A stretch of DNA of 64,000 bases from Bog-473 sp963755375. Lineage in GTDB: Bacteria; Actinomycetota; Acidimicrobiia; Acidimicrobiales; RAAP-2. The position numbers and the translations under genes were made by a program. Every line of letters starts with the position of its first letter. The first letter of the stretch is position 1. The DNA lies in NCBI GenBank assembly GCA_963755375.1, contig CAVWKG010000016.1:1178001-1242000 (forward strand). Direction: 5' to 3'. The notes beneath the pieces were generated by a model. It had not been told where the DNA came from, searched no databases, and saw only the letters and a program-made list of their open reading frames with translations. Shown here one piece after another: positions 43,136 through 51,098 of the stretch.

Positions 43136-43828
43136 GTGTCCGACCACATGCTCATCGTGACGCAGGTGGCCCCCTATGCCGACGGGCCGGCGGGTGTGCA
43201 CGGCGTGCTCGGCCAGGCGGCCACCGGCTTGAGCGAACTGGCTGGCCTCGCCGGACTCACCTCCACCGTGGTGACCGACGTCGACGACGTCTCCCTCCGC
43301 GATCTCGGCGCGGCCCGCGTCCTGGCCCTGTTCACCATCGGCGAGACCCCATGGTCCGCGGACCAGAAGACCGCGGTCCACCGGTCCTGGCGCGCTGGCG
43401 ACCTGCGCATCCTCGGCGTCCACTCCGCCACCGACGCCAACCACGGCTGGACCGAGTACGGCTCCATGCTGGGCGCCCGCTTCGACGGCCATCCCTGGAC
43501 ACAGGACTTCGCCATCGACGTGGTCGATACCGACCACCCGGCCACTGCCCACCTGGGTACCCGGTGGGAGTGGCGGGACGAGGTCTACCTCTTTGCCGGT
43601 CTTCGACCCGACGCCCGCGTCCTGCTCCGGTTGGCCGGGGACCAGGTGGATCTGTCGGCGCCCGGAGGGCGCGTGCCCGACTGCGGCTTCCCCCTCGCCT
43701 GGAGCGTGGAGGAGGACGCCGCCCGCACCTTCTACAGCGCGCTCGGCCACTTTCCCGGAGCCTGGGAGTCCCCCGTGTACCTTCGCCACCTCGCCGGGGG
43801 CCTCGCCTGGCTGGCGGCGAGCGCCTAA
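43136..43828 (+). CDS. ThuA-like (class I amidotransferase fold) protein
   Basis: A 230-residue ThuA-type protein. It has HMLIVTQVAPYADGPAGVH at the start, a segment that would follow the flavodoxin-like core (LGVHSATDANHGWTEYGSMLGARFDGHPW) and the typical ending PLAWSVEEDAARTFYSALGHFPG. ThuA proteins act in sugar (trehalose, 3-keto-sugar) use. It ends just before the alcohol dehydrogenase gene; palindrome site 5 lies between the stop and that start. It is probably not co-transcribed from the same promoter as the dehydrogenase. Confidence 0.82.
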   Translation: MSDHMLIVTQVAPYADGPAGVHGVLGQAATGLSELAGLAGLTSTVVTDVDDVSLRDLGAARVLALFTIGETPWSADQKTAVHRSWRAGDLRILGVHSATDANHGWTEYGSMLGARFDGHPWTQDFAIDVVDTDHPATAHLGTRWEWRDEVYLFAGLRPDARVLLRLAGDQVDLSAPGGRVPDCGFPLAWSVEEDAARTFYSALGHFPGAWESPVYLRHLAGGLAWLAASA

Positions 43829-43848
43829 CCTGACGTCCATGTCAGGCT
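43826..43848. promoter_or_regulatory. Operator-like palindrome, site 5, over the ADH start
   Basis: TAACCTGAC-GTCCAT-GTCAGGCT. TAACCT (43826-43831) is 7 nt before ATG 43839, which lies inside the right half. If the mRNA is leaderless, a bound repressor would cover both the -10 and the start codon. Confidence 0.65.
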
Positions 43849-44912
43849 CATCGTCCGTGGATTCGCTTCCCGAGGTGATGGCAGCGGCCGTCTACCAGTC
43901 ACCCGGCGTGGTCACGGTGGAAGAGCGGACGGTCCCGCGGCCAGGGCCGGACCAGCTCGTGGTGCGCGTGCACGCGTGTGGCATCTGCGGGTCCGACATC
44001 CACCAGCTGCGCGACGGCTGGGGCTTCACGCCGGGCGCGGTGGCCGGCCACGAGTGGAGCGGGACGATCGCTGCGATCGGCGACGCCGTCACCGGGTGGT
44101 CCGTGGGCGAGCTCGTGGTGGGGGGCGCCTCCCCGCGCTGCGGCACCTGCCGGCGCTGCCTGGAGGGCAAACCTTCGCAGTGCGAGAACCGCAACAGCAT
44201 GACCTCGGACCATTCGGACGGCGCCTTCGCCGAGTACATCCTGTGCCGTGCGGGCGGTGTCCTGCGCCTTCCCGAGGGCCTCTCCCCGCGCCATGCCGCT
44301 CTGGCCGAGCCGCTGTCGGTGGCGCTGCACGGCATCACGCGATCGGGCGTCGCCCCCGGCGACAGCGTGATGGTCTTCGGCGCGGGTCCGATCGGTGCGC
44401 TGAGCGTGGCCGCGCTGCGCGCCATGGGCATCTCGGACGTCACCGTGGTGGAACCGCACGAAGGACGGCGCCGGCTGGCCGCCGAGCTCGGTGTGACCTC
44501 GCTCGTCGACCCCGCCGACCTGGAGGTGTTCCCACCTTGGGAGCCAGAACGCATGTCCGCGCGCGCCGTGCACGTCGTGCTGGAGTGCTCCGGGCACCGG
44601 TCCGCCATTGAGGCGGGGTTCTGTCAGCTGGCCCGTGGCGGCATTCTGGTCATGGTCGGTGCCGGCATCGACCACCCCACCTTCGACATCAACCGCATGA
44701 TCCTCAACGAGTTGACCGTCACCGGTTCGTTCGTCTACGACCTGGGCGGTTTTGAGCGGGCGCTGGAACTCCTGGACTCCGACGGGTTCCCGGCCGACCT
44801 TCTCATCGACCCCGGCGATGTCCCGCTCAACGGTATCGGCGATGCGCTCGAGGCTCTGGCGGGTGGGCGTATTGCCGGCAAGGTGATGGTCGTCCCGGAG
44901 GTGCGTTCCTAA
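43839..44912 (+). CDS. Zinc-dependent alcohol dehydrogenase (MDR family)
   Basis: From ATG 43839 the protein has 357 residues. Catalytic zinc ligands are in CGICGSDIHQL and AGHEWSG. The structural zinc site is the four-Cys set in CGTCRRCLEGKPSQC. The NAD(P) motif is VFGAGPIGALSVAA. It resembles sorbitol/threonine dehydrogenase-type enzymes for secondary alcohols or polyols. An in-frame ATG at 43878 (MAAAVYQSPGVV) matches the usual family N-terminus; I prefer 43839 because of the -10 spacing, with moderate certainty. It runs directly into the VOC gene (TAATG). Confidence 0.88.
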   Translation: MSGSSSVDSLPEVMAAAVYQSPGVVTVEERTVPRPGPDQLVVRVHACGICGSDIHQLRDGWGFTPGAVAGHEWSGTIAAIGDAVTGWSVGELVVGGASPRCGTCRRCLEGKPSQCENRNSMTSDHSDGAFAEYILCRAGGVLRLPEGLSPRHAALAEPLSVALHGITRSGVAPGDSVMVFGAGPIGALSVAALRAMGISDVTVVEPHEGRRRLAAELGVTSLVDPADLEVFPPWEPERMSARAVHVVLECSGHRSAIEAGFCQLARGGILVMVGAGIDHPTFDINRMILNELTVTGSFVYDLGGFERALELLDSDGFPADLLIDPGDVPLNGIGDALEALAGGRIAGKVMVVPEVRS

Positions 44913-45373
44913 TGGCTCATCCCTTCTATCCCTCGGGTAATCCCCGGTTCAACCACGTGGCCATGTCGCTGCCGGCGGACCTACTGGACGCCGCCAACCG
45001 GGCCGATGTCTGTCGCTTCTTCGACGAGGTGCTCGGCTTCGAGGAGATGGAGGTGATGACGGAGGATCGTCGTCGCCTCATCCTGAGCTGCGTCCACTGG
45101 GATCAGTTCATCTTCCTGATCGCCGAGGACGACCCGATGCGGTGCCCCCGCATGGACCACTACGGCTTCGCCGTCGGATCTCTCGACGAGCTGCGGGGCA
45201 TTCAGGAGCGGGCCGAGGCCTTCCGCAAGAAGGACGACCGCATGGAGCTGATCGACCTCCACATGGACGACCAGAAGATGGTCAAGATCCACTCCGTCTA
45301 CGTGCGCTACCTCCTGCCGATGACGATCGAGTTCCAGTACTGGGAATTTCCGGAGCCGGTGGCGTCCAACTGA
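44912..45373 (+). CDS. VOC (glyoxalase/dioxygenase fold) protein
   Basis: A 153-residue protein with the VOC beta-alpha-beta-beta-beta pattern: RFNHVAMSLP near the start (His), DQFIFLIAED, and the second module RMDHYGFAVGSLDELRG with a metal-ligand-like His, ending TIEFQYWEFP (Glu). The substrate is unknown. Its ATG shares an A with the ADH stop, so it is coupled to the dehydrogenase and likely acts on its product or on a toxic aldehyde by-product. Confidence 0.82.
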   Translation: MAHPFYPSGNPRFNHVAMSLPADLLDAANRADVCRFFDEVLGFEEMEVMTEDRRRLILSCVHWDQFIFLIAEDDPMRCPRMDHYGFAVGSLDELRGIQERAEAFRKKDDRMELIDLHMDDQKMVKIHSVYVRYLLPMTIEFQYWEFPEPVASN

Positions 45374-45411
45374 GCACACGACGGGCCTGAACAGTCGGGC
45401 GGGACCGGCGG

Positions 45412-45417
45412 TACGGT
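45412..45417 (+). promoter_or_regulatory. -10 element (TACGGT) of a probable leaderless promoter
   Basis: TACGGT ends 6 nt before ATG 45424 with no ribosome-binding sequence between. It separates the PEP-mutase-family gene from the ADH-VOC operon as its own transcription unit. Confidence 0.45.
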
Positions 45418-45423
45418 GCGGGG

Positions 45424-46251
45424 ATGACCAGTCCAACGTCCGCGTCCGAGCGGGCCGAACGCTTCCTGTCGCTGCACACCCCGGGCGCGCCCCTGCTCAT
45501 GCCCAACGCCTGGGACATCGGGTCGGCCGCCTTGTTCGCCTCGCTCGGGTTCGAGGCGATCGCCACCACGAGCGGCGGCTTCGCCGCCACGCGGGGTCGC
45601 CTCGACGGGGCCATGACAAAGGACGAGGTGCTGACCCACGGCGCCGAGCTGGCCGGGGCGGTCGACATCCCGGTGTCGGCCGACCTGGAGAATTGCTTCG
45701 CCCACGACCCTGGTGGGGTGGCGGCCACCATCACGGCAGCGGCCCGCGGCGGCCTGGCCGGCGGGTCCGTGGAGGACTTCACCGGTGACCGGGACGCCCC
45801 CATCTACGAACTGCCCCACGCCGCCGAGCGGGTCCGGGCGGCCGCGGAGGCCGCCCACGCCGGACCCGTCCCCTTCGTCCTGACGGCTCGGGCCGAGAAC
45901 TACCTGCACGGTCGGGAGGACCTGCCCGACACCATCGCCCGTCTGCAGGCGTACCAGGTGGCCGGGGCGGACGTCCTCTTCGCCCCGCGGGTGGTGGACC
46001 CGGTCGATCTGCGTCAGCTGCTCTCCTCCGTCGACCGCCCGGTCAGCGTCCTGGTGCTCCCGGGCGCACCGAACGTCGGAGAGCTGGCCGACCTGGGCGT
46101 GAGCCGGATCTCGGTCGGCGGCGCGATCGCCGTTGCCGCCTACGGCGCCGCCATCAACGCCGTGACGGAGCTGCGCGACAAGGGCACGTCTGGCTATTGG
46201 GACCTCGCTGCCGTGGCGCGTCCGGTGATGGGCGACGCCTTCAGGCGCTGA
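45424..46251 (+). CDS. Isocitrate lyase/PEP mutase superfamily protein
   Basis: A 275-residue TIM-barrel protein: LLMPNAWDIGSAALFASLGF at the start, TSGGFAATRGRLDG, VSADLENCFAHDP and GSVEDFTGD with acidic metal ligands, then LTARAENYL. Family members cleave or rearrange C-C or C-P bonds in 2-keto acids such as 2-methylisocitrate, oxaloacetate and phosphonopyruvate. The Cys loop of true isocitrate lyases (KKCGH) is absent, so a PEP-mutase-like or carboxyphosphonoenolpyruvate-like hydrolase is more likely. The 3' end overlaps the convergent RidA gene by 11 bp. Confidence 0.86.
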   Translation: MTSPTSASERAERFLSLHTPGAPLLMPNAWDIGSAALFASLGFEAIATTSGGFAATRGRLDGAMTKDEVLTHGAELAGAVDIPVSADLENCFAHDPGGVAATITAAARGGLAGGSVEDFTGDRDAPIYELPHAAERVRAAAEAAHAGPVPFVLTARAENYLHGREDLPDTIARLQAYQVAGADVLFAPRVVDPVDLRQLLSSVDRPVSVLVLPGAPNVGELADLGVSRISVGGAIAVAAYGAAINAVTELRDKGTSGYWDLAAVARPVMGDAFRR

Positions 46252-46711
46252 CCGCGACCGTCACTTCAATCTCGACCGCTCCGTTGCGGGGCAGCGCAGC
46301 CACCCCGACGGCCGAGCGGGTGTGGCGCCCCGCCTCGCCGAAGACATCGGCCAGCACCTTGCTGGCTCCGTCCACGACGGCGGGCTGTTGATGGAAGTCC
46401 GGCGCAGAAGAGACGAAGCCAGTCACCGTCAGGACTCGCTCGACCCGGTCGAGGGAGCCCAACGCGTCCTCCAGGACAGCCAGTGCATTCAGCGCGCAGA
46501 CGGCGGCGGCCTCGTTGCCCTCCTCCACCGTCACGGTGTCGCCCAGGCGCCCGAGGCACGTCAGCTCTCCGGCGATACGGGGCAACTGCCCCGACGTGCG
46601 GGCGACCCCGTCGTGCACCACCACCGCATCGAGCGGGTCGTGGGGCGGATGCGGCCCGTACAGCGTGAGGCCCAGCTCGGCCAGCCGGGCGCGGATTCTG
46701 CCCTCGCTCAC
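46241..46711 (-). CDS. RidA family (Rid/YjgF) protein
   Basis: A 156-residue RidA-like protein starting with GTG 46711, five bases after the aldolase stop. Typical segments are VVVHDGVARTSGQLP, AAVCALNALAVLEDALGSLDRVERV and the ending AGRHTRSAVGVAALPRNGAVEIEVTV. RidA proteins hydrolyse reactive enamines/imines; the Arg in the RSAVGV segment is the carboxylate anchor of the family. It is probably co-transcribed with the class II aldolase gene and may handle a reactive intermediate. Confidence 0.88.
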   Translation of the reverse strand: MSEGRIRARLAELGLTLYGPHPPHDPLDAVVVHDGVARTSGQLPRIAGELTCLGRLGDTVTVEEGNEAAAVCALNALAVLEDALGSLDRVERVLTVTGFVSSAPDFHQQPAVVDGASKVLADVFGEAGRHTRSAVGVAALPRNGAVEIEVTVAVSA

Positions 46712-46715
46712 CGCC

Positions 46716-47354
46716 CTACCGCATGTAGGGCCAATAGCTGGCGAAGGTGGCGTTGACCTTCTCGGGCAGCGGGAAGATCCCGCCGAGCTGCTTGGCGCCC
46801 CAGATGATCTTGGCGGACCGCTCGACCAGCGCTGTGTTGTGCATCGCCCTCTCCATGGTCGTGCCGATCGCCACCATCCCGTGGTTGGCGATGAGTGCCG
46901 CACTACGGCTCTCGAGCGCCTTCACCACCTGCTCGGCCAGTTCGGGGGAGCCGCTCGCTGCGTATTCCGAGCAGCGGATGTCCCCGCCGAGGTAGACGGT
47001 GAATTCGTCGATGCAGCTCGGGATGTCCTCGTGGGCGACGGCGAACATGGTCGCGTGGACCGCGTGCGAGTGGATGCACACCGCGAAGTCCTCGTAGGCC
47101 GCCTGGACGGCAATGTGGAGGTACTTCTCCGAGGTGGGGCCGCGCTCGCCCGAGACGACCTCGCCGGCGGGGTCCACGATCACGATGTCGCCCACTTTCA
47201 TGAGCCGATAGTCGAGCGAGGACGGGGTGACGGCGATGTTGCCGTCCTCCATCCGGGCCGAGATGTTCCCCGAGGTCCCCTCGACGAGCCCCTTTTCGAG
47301 GAGCTCCTTGGCCGCGGCAACGATCTGTTCTGGTGCGTTCTCAATGAAGGCCAT
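46716..47354 (-). CDS. Class II aldolase/adducin family protein
   Basis: A 212-residue zinc aldolase of the fuculose/ribulose-phosphate family. It has GLVEGTSGNISAR (phosphate-type loop), the zinc His in CIHSHAVHATMFA, and the third His in IANHGMVAIG. It would cleave a sugar phosphate or hydroxy-keto acid to a C2/C3 aldehyde and a ketone. I chose ATG 47354 (MAFIENAPEQI); GAGGAG is 10 nt upstream. It is divergent from an SDR gene, and palindrome site 6 lies between them. Confidence 0.88.
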   Translation of the reverse strand: MAFIENAPEQIVAAAKELLEKGLVEGTSGNISARMEDGNIAVTPSSLDYRLMKVGDIVIVDPAGEVVSGERGPTSEKYLHIAVQAAYEDFAVCIHSHAVHATMFAVAHEDIPSCIDEFTVYLGGDIRCSEYAASGSPELAEQVVKALESRSAALIANHGMVAIGTTMERAMHNTALVERSAKIIWGAKQLGGIFPLPEKVNATFASYWPYMR

Positions 47355-47434
47355 GGCCCGGGGTCTCCTCACGGCTCAGCGGGCGAACGTCCTCGCCCGG
47401 CGGTCGCCCCGATCGTACAACGCCGGCGGCAATG

Positions 47435-47452
47435 CCTGACACCGCTGTCAGG
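47435..47452. promoter_or_regulatory. Operator-like palindrome, site 6 (aldolase / SDR)
   Basis: CCTGAC-ACCGCT-GTCAGG, a perfect 6-bp arm dyad, 28 nt before the SDR start and 81 nt before the aldolase start. It ends 15 nt before the TACTCT -10-like hexamer of the SDR gene, that is, over the -35 region. Confidence 0.68.
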
Positions 47453-47467
47453 GAACGGGTGCCGGGG

Positions 47468-47473
47468 TACTCT
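47468..47473 (+). promoter_or_regulatory. -10 element (TACTCT) of the SDR promoter
   Basis: TACTCT ends 6 nt before ATG 47480 with no ribosome-binding site, consistent with a leaderless mRNA whose -35 region overlaps palindrome site 6. Confidence 0.5.
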
Positions 47474-47479
47474 CTGGCC

Positions 47480-48370
47480 ATGGGACTTCTAGACGGTCGT
47501 GCGGCGGTGGTGACGGGTGCGGGCCGAGGGATCGGGCGGGATATCGCCCTGTGTCTGGCCGCAGAGGGGGCCAGAGTCGTGGTCAACGACGTCGGCGTGA
47601 CCCTCGGGGGTGCGGGGACCGAGGAGGACCCGGCCGCCCAGGTCTGCCAGGAGATCGAGGCGGCGGGGGGCAGCGCTGTCCCGAACTACGACTCGGTGAG
47701 CGACTTCGACGCTGCGGGCAGGATCATCGGTGCGGCAGTGGACACCTTCGGCTCGATCGACATCGTCGTGAACAACGCCGGGATCGTGCGCGACCGGACC
47801 GTGGTCAAGATGGACGAGGCGGACTACGACGCCGTGATCGCCGTGCACCAGAAAGGCACCTTCAACACGGTGCGGCATGCAGCACCGATCATGAAGGACG
47901 CCGGCTATGGGCGCATCGTCAACATCACGTCCTCGGCCGGGCTGCGGGGCAACTTCGGGCAGACGAACTACGGCGCCGCCAAGGCCGCCATCATGGGCAT
48001 GACCTTCGTGTGGGCCCTCGAGCTCGGCCGGTACGGCATCACCGTCAACGCCGTCGCCCCCGCCGGTTTCACCCGCATGACCGAGGGCCTCTACGCCGGG
48101 GCGGCGCCACCCGCCGACCAGGATCCTGCGCTCAACGCCCCGCTGATCGCCTTCCTCGCCTCCGAGGATGCCTCTTACGTGAACGGGCAGGTGCTCGGGC
48201 GTACCGGCTTCGCCTACACCCTGTTCCAGACGCCGCGGCAGATCGCCACCATGTGGCGTGAGGGCGGCTGGACCCCCCAGGAGGTAGCCGACCACTTCCA
48301 CGAGGTCCTGGGCCAGCACCTCCAGACGGTCGGCATGGGCGAGCACCCGCTCCTGGGCAAGAAGGAGTAG
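47480..48370 (+). CDS. SDR family oxidoreductase (17-beta-HSD4-like)
   Basis: A 296-residue short-chain dehydrogenase closely similar in layout to the SDR at 1.2-2.2 kb. The cofactor motif is TGAGRGIGRDIA, the NDVG segment follows, NNAGIVRD is present and the catalytic motif is SSAGLRGNFGQTNYGAAKAA (Tyr-x3-Lys). The C-terminal 60 residues extend beyond a minimal SDR. A 3-hydroxyacyl-CoA or hydroxysteroid substrate is likely. ATG 47480 (MGLLDGRAAVVTG) is the family start. It is followed after 92 bp by an aldehyde dehydrogenase gene. Confidence 0.9.
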   Translation: MGLLDGRAAVVTGAGRGIGRDIALCLAAEGARVVVNDVGVTLGGAGTEEDPAAQVCQEIEAAGGSAVPNYDSVSDFDAAGRIIGAAVDTFGSIDIVVNNAGIVRDRTVVKMDEADYDAVIAVHQKGTFNTVRHAAPIMKDAGYGRIVNITSSAGLRGNFGQTNYGAAKAAIMGMTFVWALELGRYGITVNAVAPAGFTRMTEGLYAGAAPPADQDPALNAPLIAFLASEDASYVNGQVLGRTGFAYTLFQTPRQIATMWREGGWTPQEVADHFHEVLGQHLQTVGMGEHPLLGKKE

Positions 48371-48462
48371 TTGCCCCGGGGAGGAGTCGCTGCCCGAGGC
48401 GGCTCGCTCTCGGCCTGGGTAGGGTGGGACGGCTGAAAGCGGACCATCCAGGGAGGGCACCC

Positions 48463-49881
48463 ATGCTCGTGCGGGACACCATCTACATCAACGGGGCCTG
48501 GGTCCCTTCGACCGGCAAGGGCACGCTGAAGGTCATCGACTCGGCCACCGAGGAGGTCTTCGCGACCATCCCCGAGGGAACGCCCGAGGACGTCGACAAG
48601 GCCGTTGCGGCCGCGGCGGCCGCGTTCCCGGGCTGGGCCGCCACGTCGCGGGAGGAGCGCGCCAAGCTCCTGACCCGCATCGGCGAGGCCCTGGCCGCCC
48701 GCACGGATGAAGTGGCCCAGGTCATCTCCCACGAGGTCGGCATGCCGATGACGCTGTCGGGCTCCGTCCAGGTCGGCCTGCCCGCAGGCGCCTTCGCTGA
48801 CGCCGCCAAGGCCGCCGAGAGCTTCGAGTGGGAGGAGGAGATCGGCAACTCGCTCGTCGTGCACGAGCCCATCGGGGTCGTGGGCGCCATCACACCGTGG
48901 AACTTCCCCCTGTACCAGGTCGTGCTCAAGGTGGCCCCCGCGCTGGCCGCCGGCTGCACCGTGGTCCTCAAGCCCAGCGAGGTGGCGCCGATCAACGCCT
49001 TCATCCTGGCCGACATCATCGACGAGGTCGGCCTGCCGGCCGGCGTGTTCAATTTGGTAAGTGGCGTCGGGCCGGTGGTAGGCGAGGCCATCGCTGCGCA
49101 CCCCAAGGTCGACATGGTGTCGTTCACGGGCTCCACCCGGGCCGGGCGCCGAGTCATGGAGCTGGCCGCCGAGGGCATCAAGCGGGTCTCGCTCGAGCTG
49201 GGCGGCAAGTCGGCCAACATCCTGCTCGACGACGCCGACCTGGCGGCGGCCGTGCCGGCCGGGGTATTCGCCTGCTACATGAACTCGGGCCAGACCTGCT
49301 CGGCCCTCACCCGGATGCTCGTCCCCCGGGACAAGCTGGCCGAGGTGGAGGAGCTGGCGTCGGGCGCGGCGGCCGGCTTCGCCCCTGGCGACCCCTTCGA
49401 GCCCGGCAAGCTCCTCGGGCCGCTCGTGTCCTCGGTACAAAGGGAGCGGGTGCGGGGCTACATCAACAAGGGAATCGAGGAGGGGGCCAAGCTGGTCATC
49501 GGCGGTGCGGCCGCACCCGAGGGACTGGAGAAGGGCTTCTTCGTCCAGCCGACCGTCTTCTCCGAAGTCACGCCCGACATGACCATCGCCCGGGAGGAGA
49601 TCTTTGGTCCCGTCCTCTCCATCATCCCCTACGACACCGAGGAAGAGGCGATCGAGATCGCCAACGACACCCCGTACGGCCTGTCCGGCGGAGTGTGGAG
49701 CAGCGACCCGGCCCGGGCCGAGAAGGTGGCGCGGCAGATGCGGACCGGTCAGGTCGACATCAACGGCGGAGCCTTCAACCCGGGCGCCCCCTTCGGCGGC
49801 TACAAGCAGTCGGGTAACGGCCGTGAGCGTGGCAAGTACGGGCTCGAGGAGTTCATCGAGACCAAGTCGATGCAGCGCTGA
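48463..49881 (+). CDS. Aldehyde dehydrogenase (NAD(P)+)
   Basis: A 472-residue complete aldehyde dehydrogenase. It has GVVGAITPWNFPLYQVV, the NAD loop SFTGSTRAGRRV, the general base Glu in SLELGGKSANI, and the nucleophilic Cys in NSGQTCSALTRM. It oxidises an aldehyde to the acid. ATG 48463 has GGGAGGG 6 nt upstream. It probably takes the aldehydes made by the alcohol dehydrogenase or the class II aldolase nearby, which is inference from position. Confidence 0.93.
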   Translation: MLVRDTIYINGAWVPSTGKGTLKVIDSATEEVFATIPEGTPEDVDKAVAAAAAAFPGWAATSREERAKLLTRIGEALAARTDEVAQVISHEVGMPMTLSGSVQVGLPAGAFADAAKAAESFEWEEEIGNSLVVHEPIGVVGAITPWNFPLYQVVLKVAPALAAGCTVVLKPSEVAPINAFILADIIDEVGLPAGVFNLVSGVGPVVGEAIAAHPKVDMVSFTGSTRAGRRVMELAAEGIKRVSLELGGKSANILLDDADLAAAVPAGVFACYMNSGQTCSALTRMLVPRDKLAEVEELASGAAAGFAPGDPFEPGKLLGPLVSSVQRERVRGYINKGIEEGAKLVIGGAAAPEGLEKGFFVQPTVFSEVTPDMTIAREEIFGPVLSIIPYDTEEEAIEIANDTPYGLSGGVWSSDPARAEKVARQMRTGQVDINGGAFNPGAPFGGYKQSGNGRERGKYGLEEFIETKSMQR

Positions 49882-49913
49882 AGCAAGTTTGGCGGGCGGG
49901 CGCCGCGTCAGCC

Positions 49914-49939
49914 GGACCCCGGCACCGCCGGTGGGGTCC
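49914..49939 (+). terminator. Strong GC hairpin after the aldehyde dehydrogenase gene
   Basis: GGACCCC and GGGGTCC, a perfect 7-bp stem around a 12-nt GC-rich loop that can itself pair, 32 nt after the stop. No T-run follows, as is common in high-GC actinobacteria. Confidence 0.5.
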
Positions 49940-50222
49940 CGCCGGGGGTCAACACCTCGATGCCCGACGAGTTCGCTGACGCGGTCGTGCCGACGCCGAA
50001 GACGAGGCGTCGCCCACGGTGGCGATGCCAGACCAGTTGAACTGGGGCAGACCGACCTGGGTCAGCAGGCGCCCGCTCGAGGCGTCGCGTACTGGCGGCG
50101 CACCCTTTTGGAGGGACGGCGCGCCGTCGAACCAGATCAACCAGCAGGTGCCGCCGTCCGACAACGACGTGCAGCTCTTCTCCTGTGCACGGGCGTCACG
50201 AGGTCGCGCCGGACGTCACCGG
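49940..50222. other. Intergenic stretch with a possible gene remnant
   Basis: About 365 bp lie between the aldehyde dehydrogenase and hydrolase genes. On the minus strand (49949-50200) an open frame reads like real protein in places (DGGTCWLIWFDGAP; GLPQFNWSGIATVGDA), but it has no convincing start and ends in basic low-complexity. It may be the remains of a secreted protein gene. Otherwise I see only the hairpin and a TAGCAT -10-like hexamer at 50223. Confidence 0.35.
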
Positions 50223-50246
50223 TAGCATCTCGGACGCGGAGGTCAT

Positions 50247-51077
50247 ATGAGCACAGCGCGCAACGGCGATATCGAGATCTACTACGAGGAGTTCGGGGAT
50301 CCGGGCGCGCCAACCCTCCTCCTGGTCAACGGCCTCGGATCACAGTGCCTGAACTATGCCGTGGAGTGGTGCGAGCTCTTCTGCCACGAGGGTTTCCACG
50401 TCGTGCGATTCGACAATCGCGACGTCGGGCTCTCCTCGAAGCTCGACGGAACCGACTACTCCCTCACCGACATGGCGAACGACGCCGTCGCCGTCCTCGA
50501 CGCGATCTCCGTCGAGCAGGCGCACGTGATGGGCTGTTCCATGGGGGGCATGATCGTGCAGAGGCTCTCCATCGACCACGCCGATCGCGTGCTCTCCATG
50601 ACGTCGGCGATGTCCCGGACGGGTGAGCCCGGCTACGGCGACAGCTCCAAAGAGGCTCTGACCTTTTTGCTCGCCCCGGCGGCGCCGTCGCGCTCGGCCT
50701 ACATCGACCGCCAGGTGGCCGCGCTGCGCGTGTACGGATCCAAGCCCGAATGGCTCGACGATGGCGCCATACGAACCCGAGCCGCCGCCGCCTACGACCG
50801 CTGCTTCTGCCCGGAAGGTGTCGGGCGACAGATGAAGGCGATCATGCGGGACGGCTCTCGCGCCGATCAGCTCGCCGAAATGGACCTACCGGCCCTGGTC
50901 ATTCACGGCAGCCGGGACACCCTCATCGACCCGAGCGGTGGTCGGCAAACCGCTGCGCTGATACCCGGCGCTTGCTACGTCCAGATCGACGGCATGGGTC
51001 ACGATTACCCGCCTCCGGTCTGGAAGGAGTGGGTGGCCGTCTGGACCGAGTTCGCGCGGTCCGCCGTCAAGACCTGA
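50247..51077 (+). CDS. Alpha/beta hydrolase
   Basis: A 276-residue alpha/beta hydrolase. The oxyanion loop is VNGLGSQCLNY, RFDNRDVGLSS is typical of the family, the nucleophile elbow is GCSMGGM (Ser about residue 100), the acid is in HGSRDTLIDP and the His in GMGHDYPPP. An esterase, lactonase or C-C hydrolase are all possible. GGAGG precedes ATG 50247 by about 4 nt. It converges with the YihY gene (21 bp gap). Confidence 0.9.
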   Translation: MSTARNGDIEIYYEEFGDPGAPTLLLVNGLGSQCLNYAVEWCELFCHEGFHVVRFDNRDVGLSSKLDGTDYSLTDMANDAVAVLDAISVEQAHVMGCSMGGMIVQRLSIDHADRVLSMTSAMSRTGEPGYGDSSKEALTFLLAPAAPSRSAYIDRQVAALRVYGSKPEWLDDGAIRTRAAAAYDRCFCPEGVGRQMKAIMRDGSRADQLAEMDLPALVIHGSRDTLIDPSGGRQTAALIPGACYVQIDGMGHDYPPPVWKEWVAVWTEFARSAVKT

Positions 51078-51098
51078 GAGACCAGGCGACTCAGGGCG

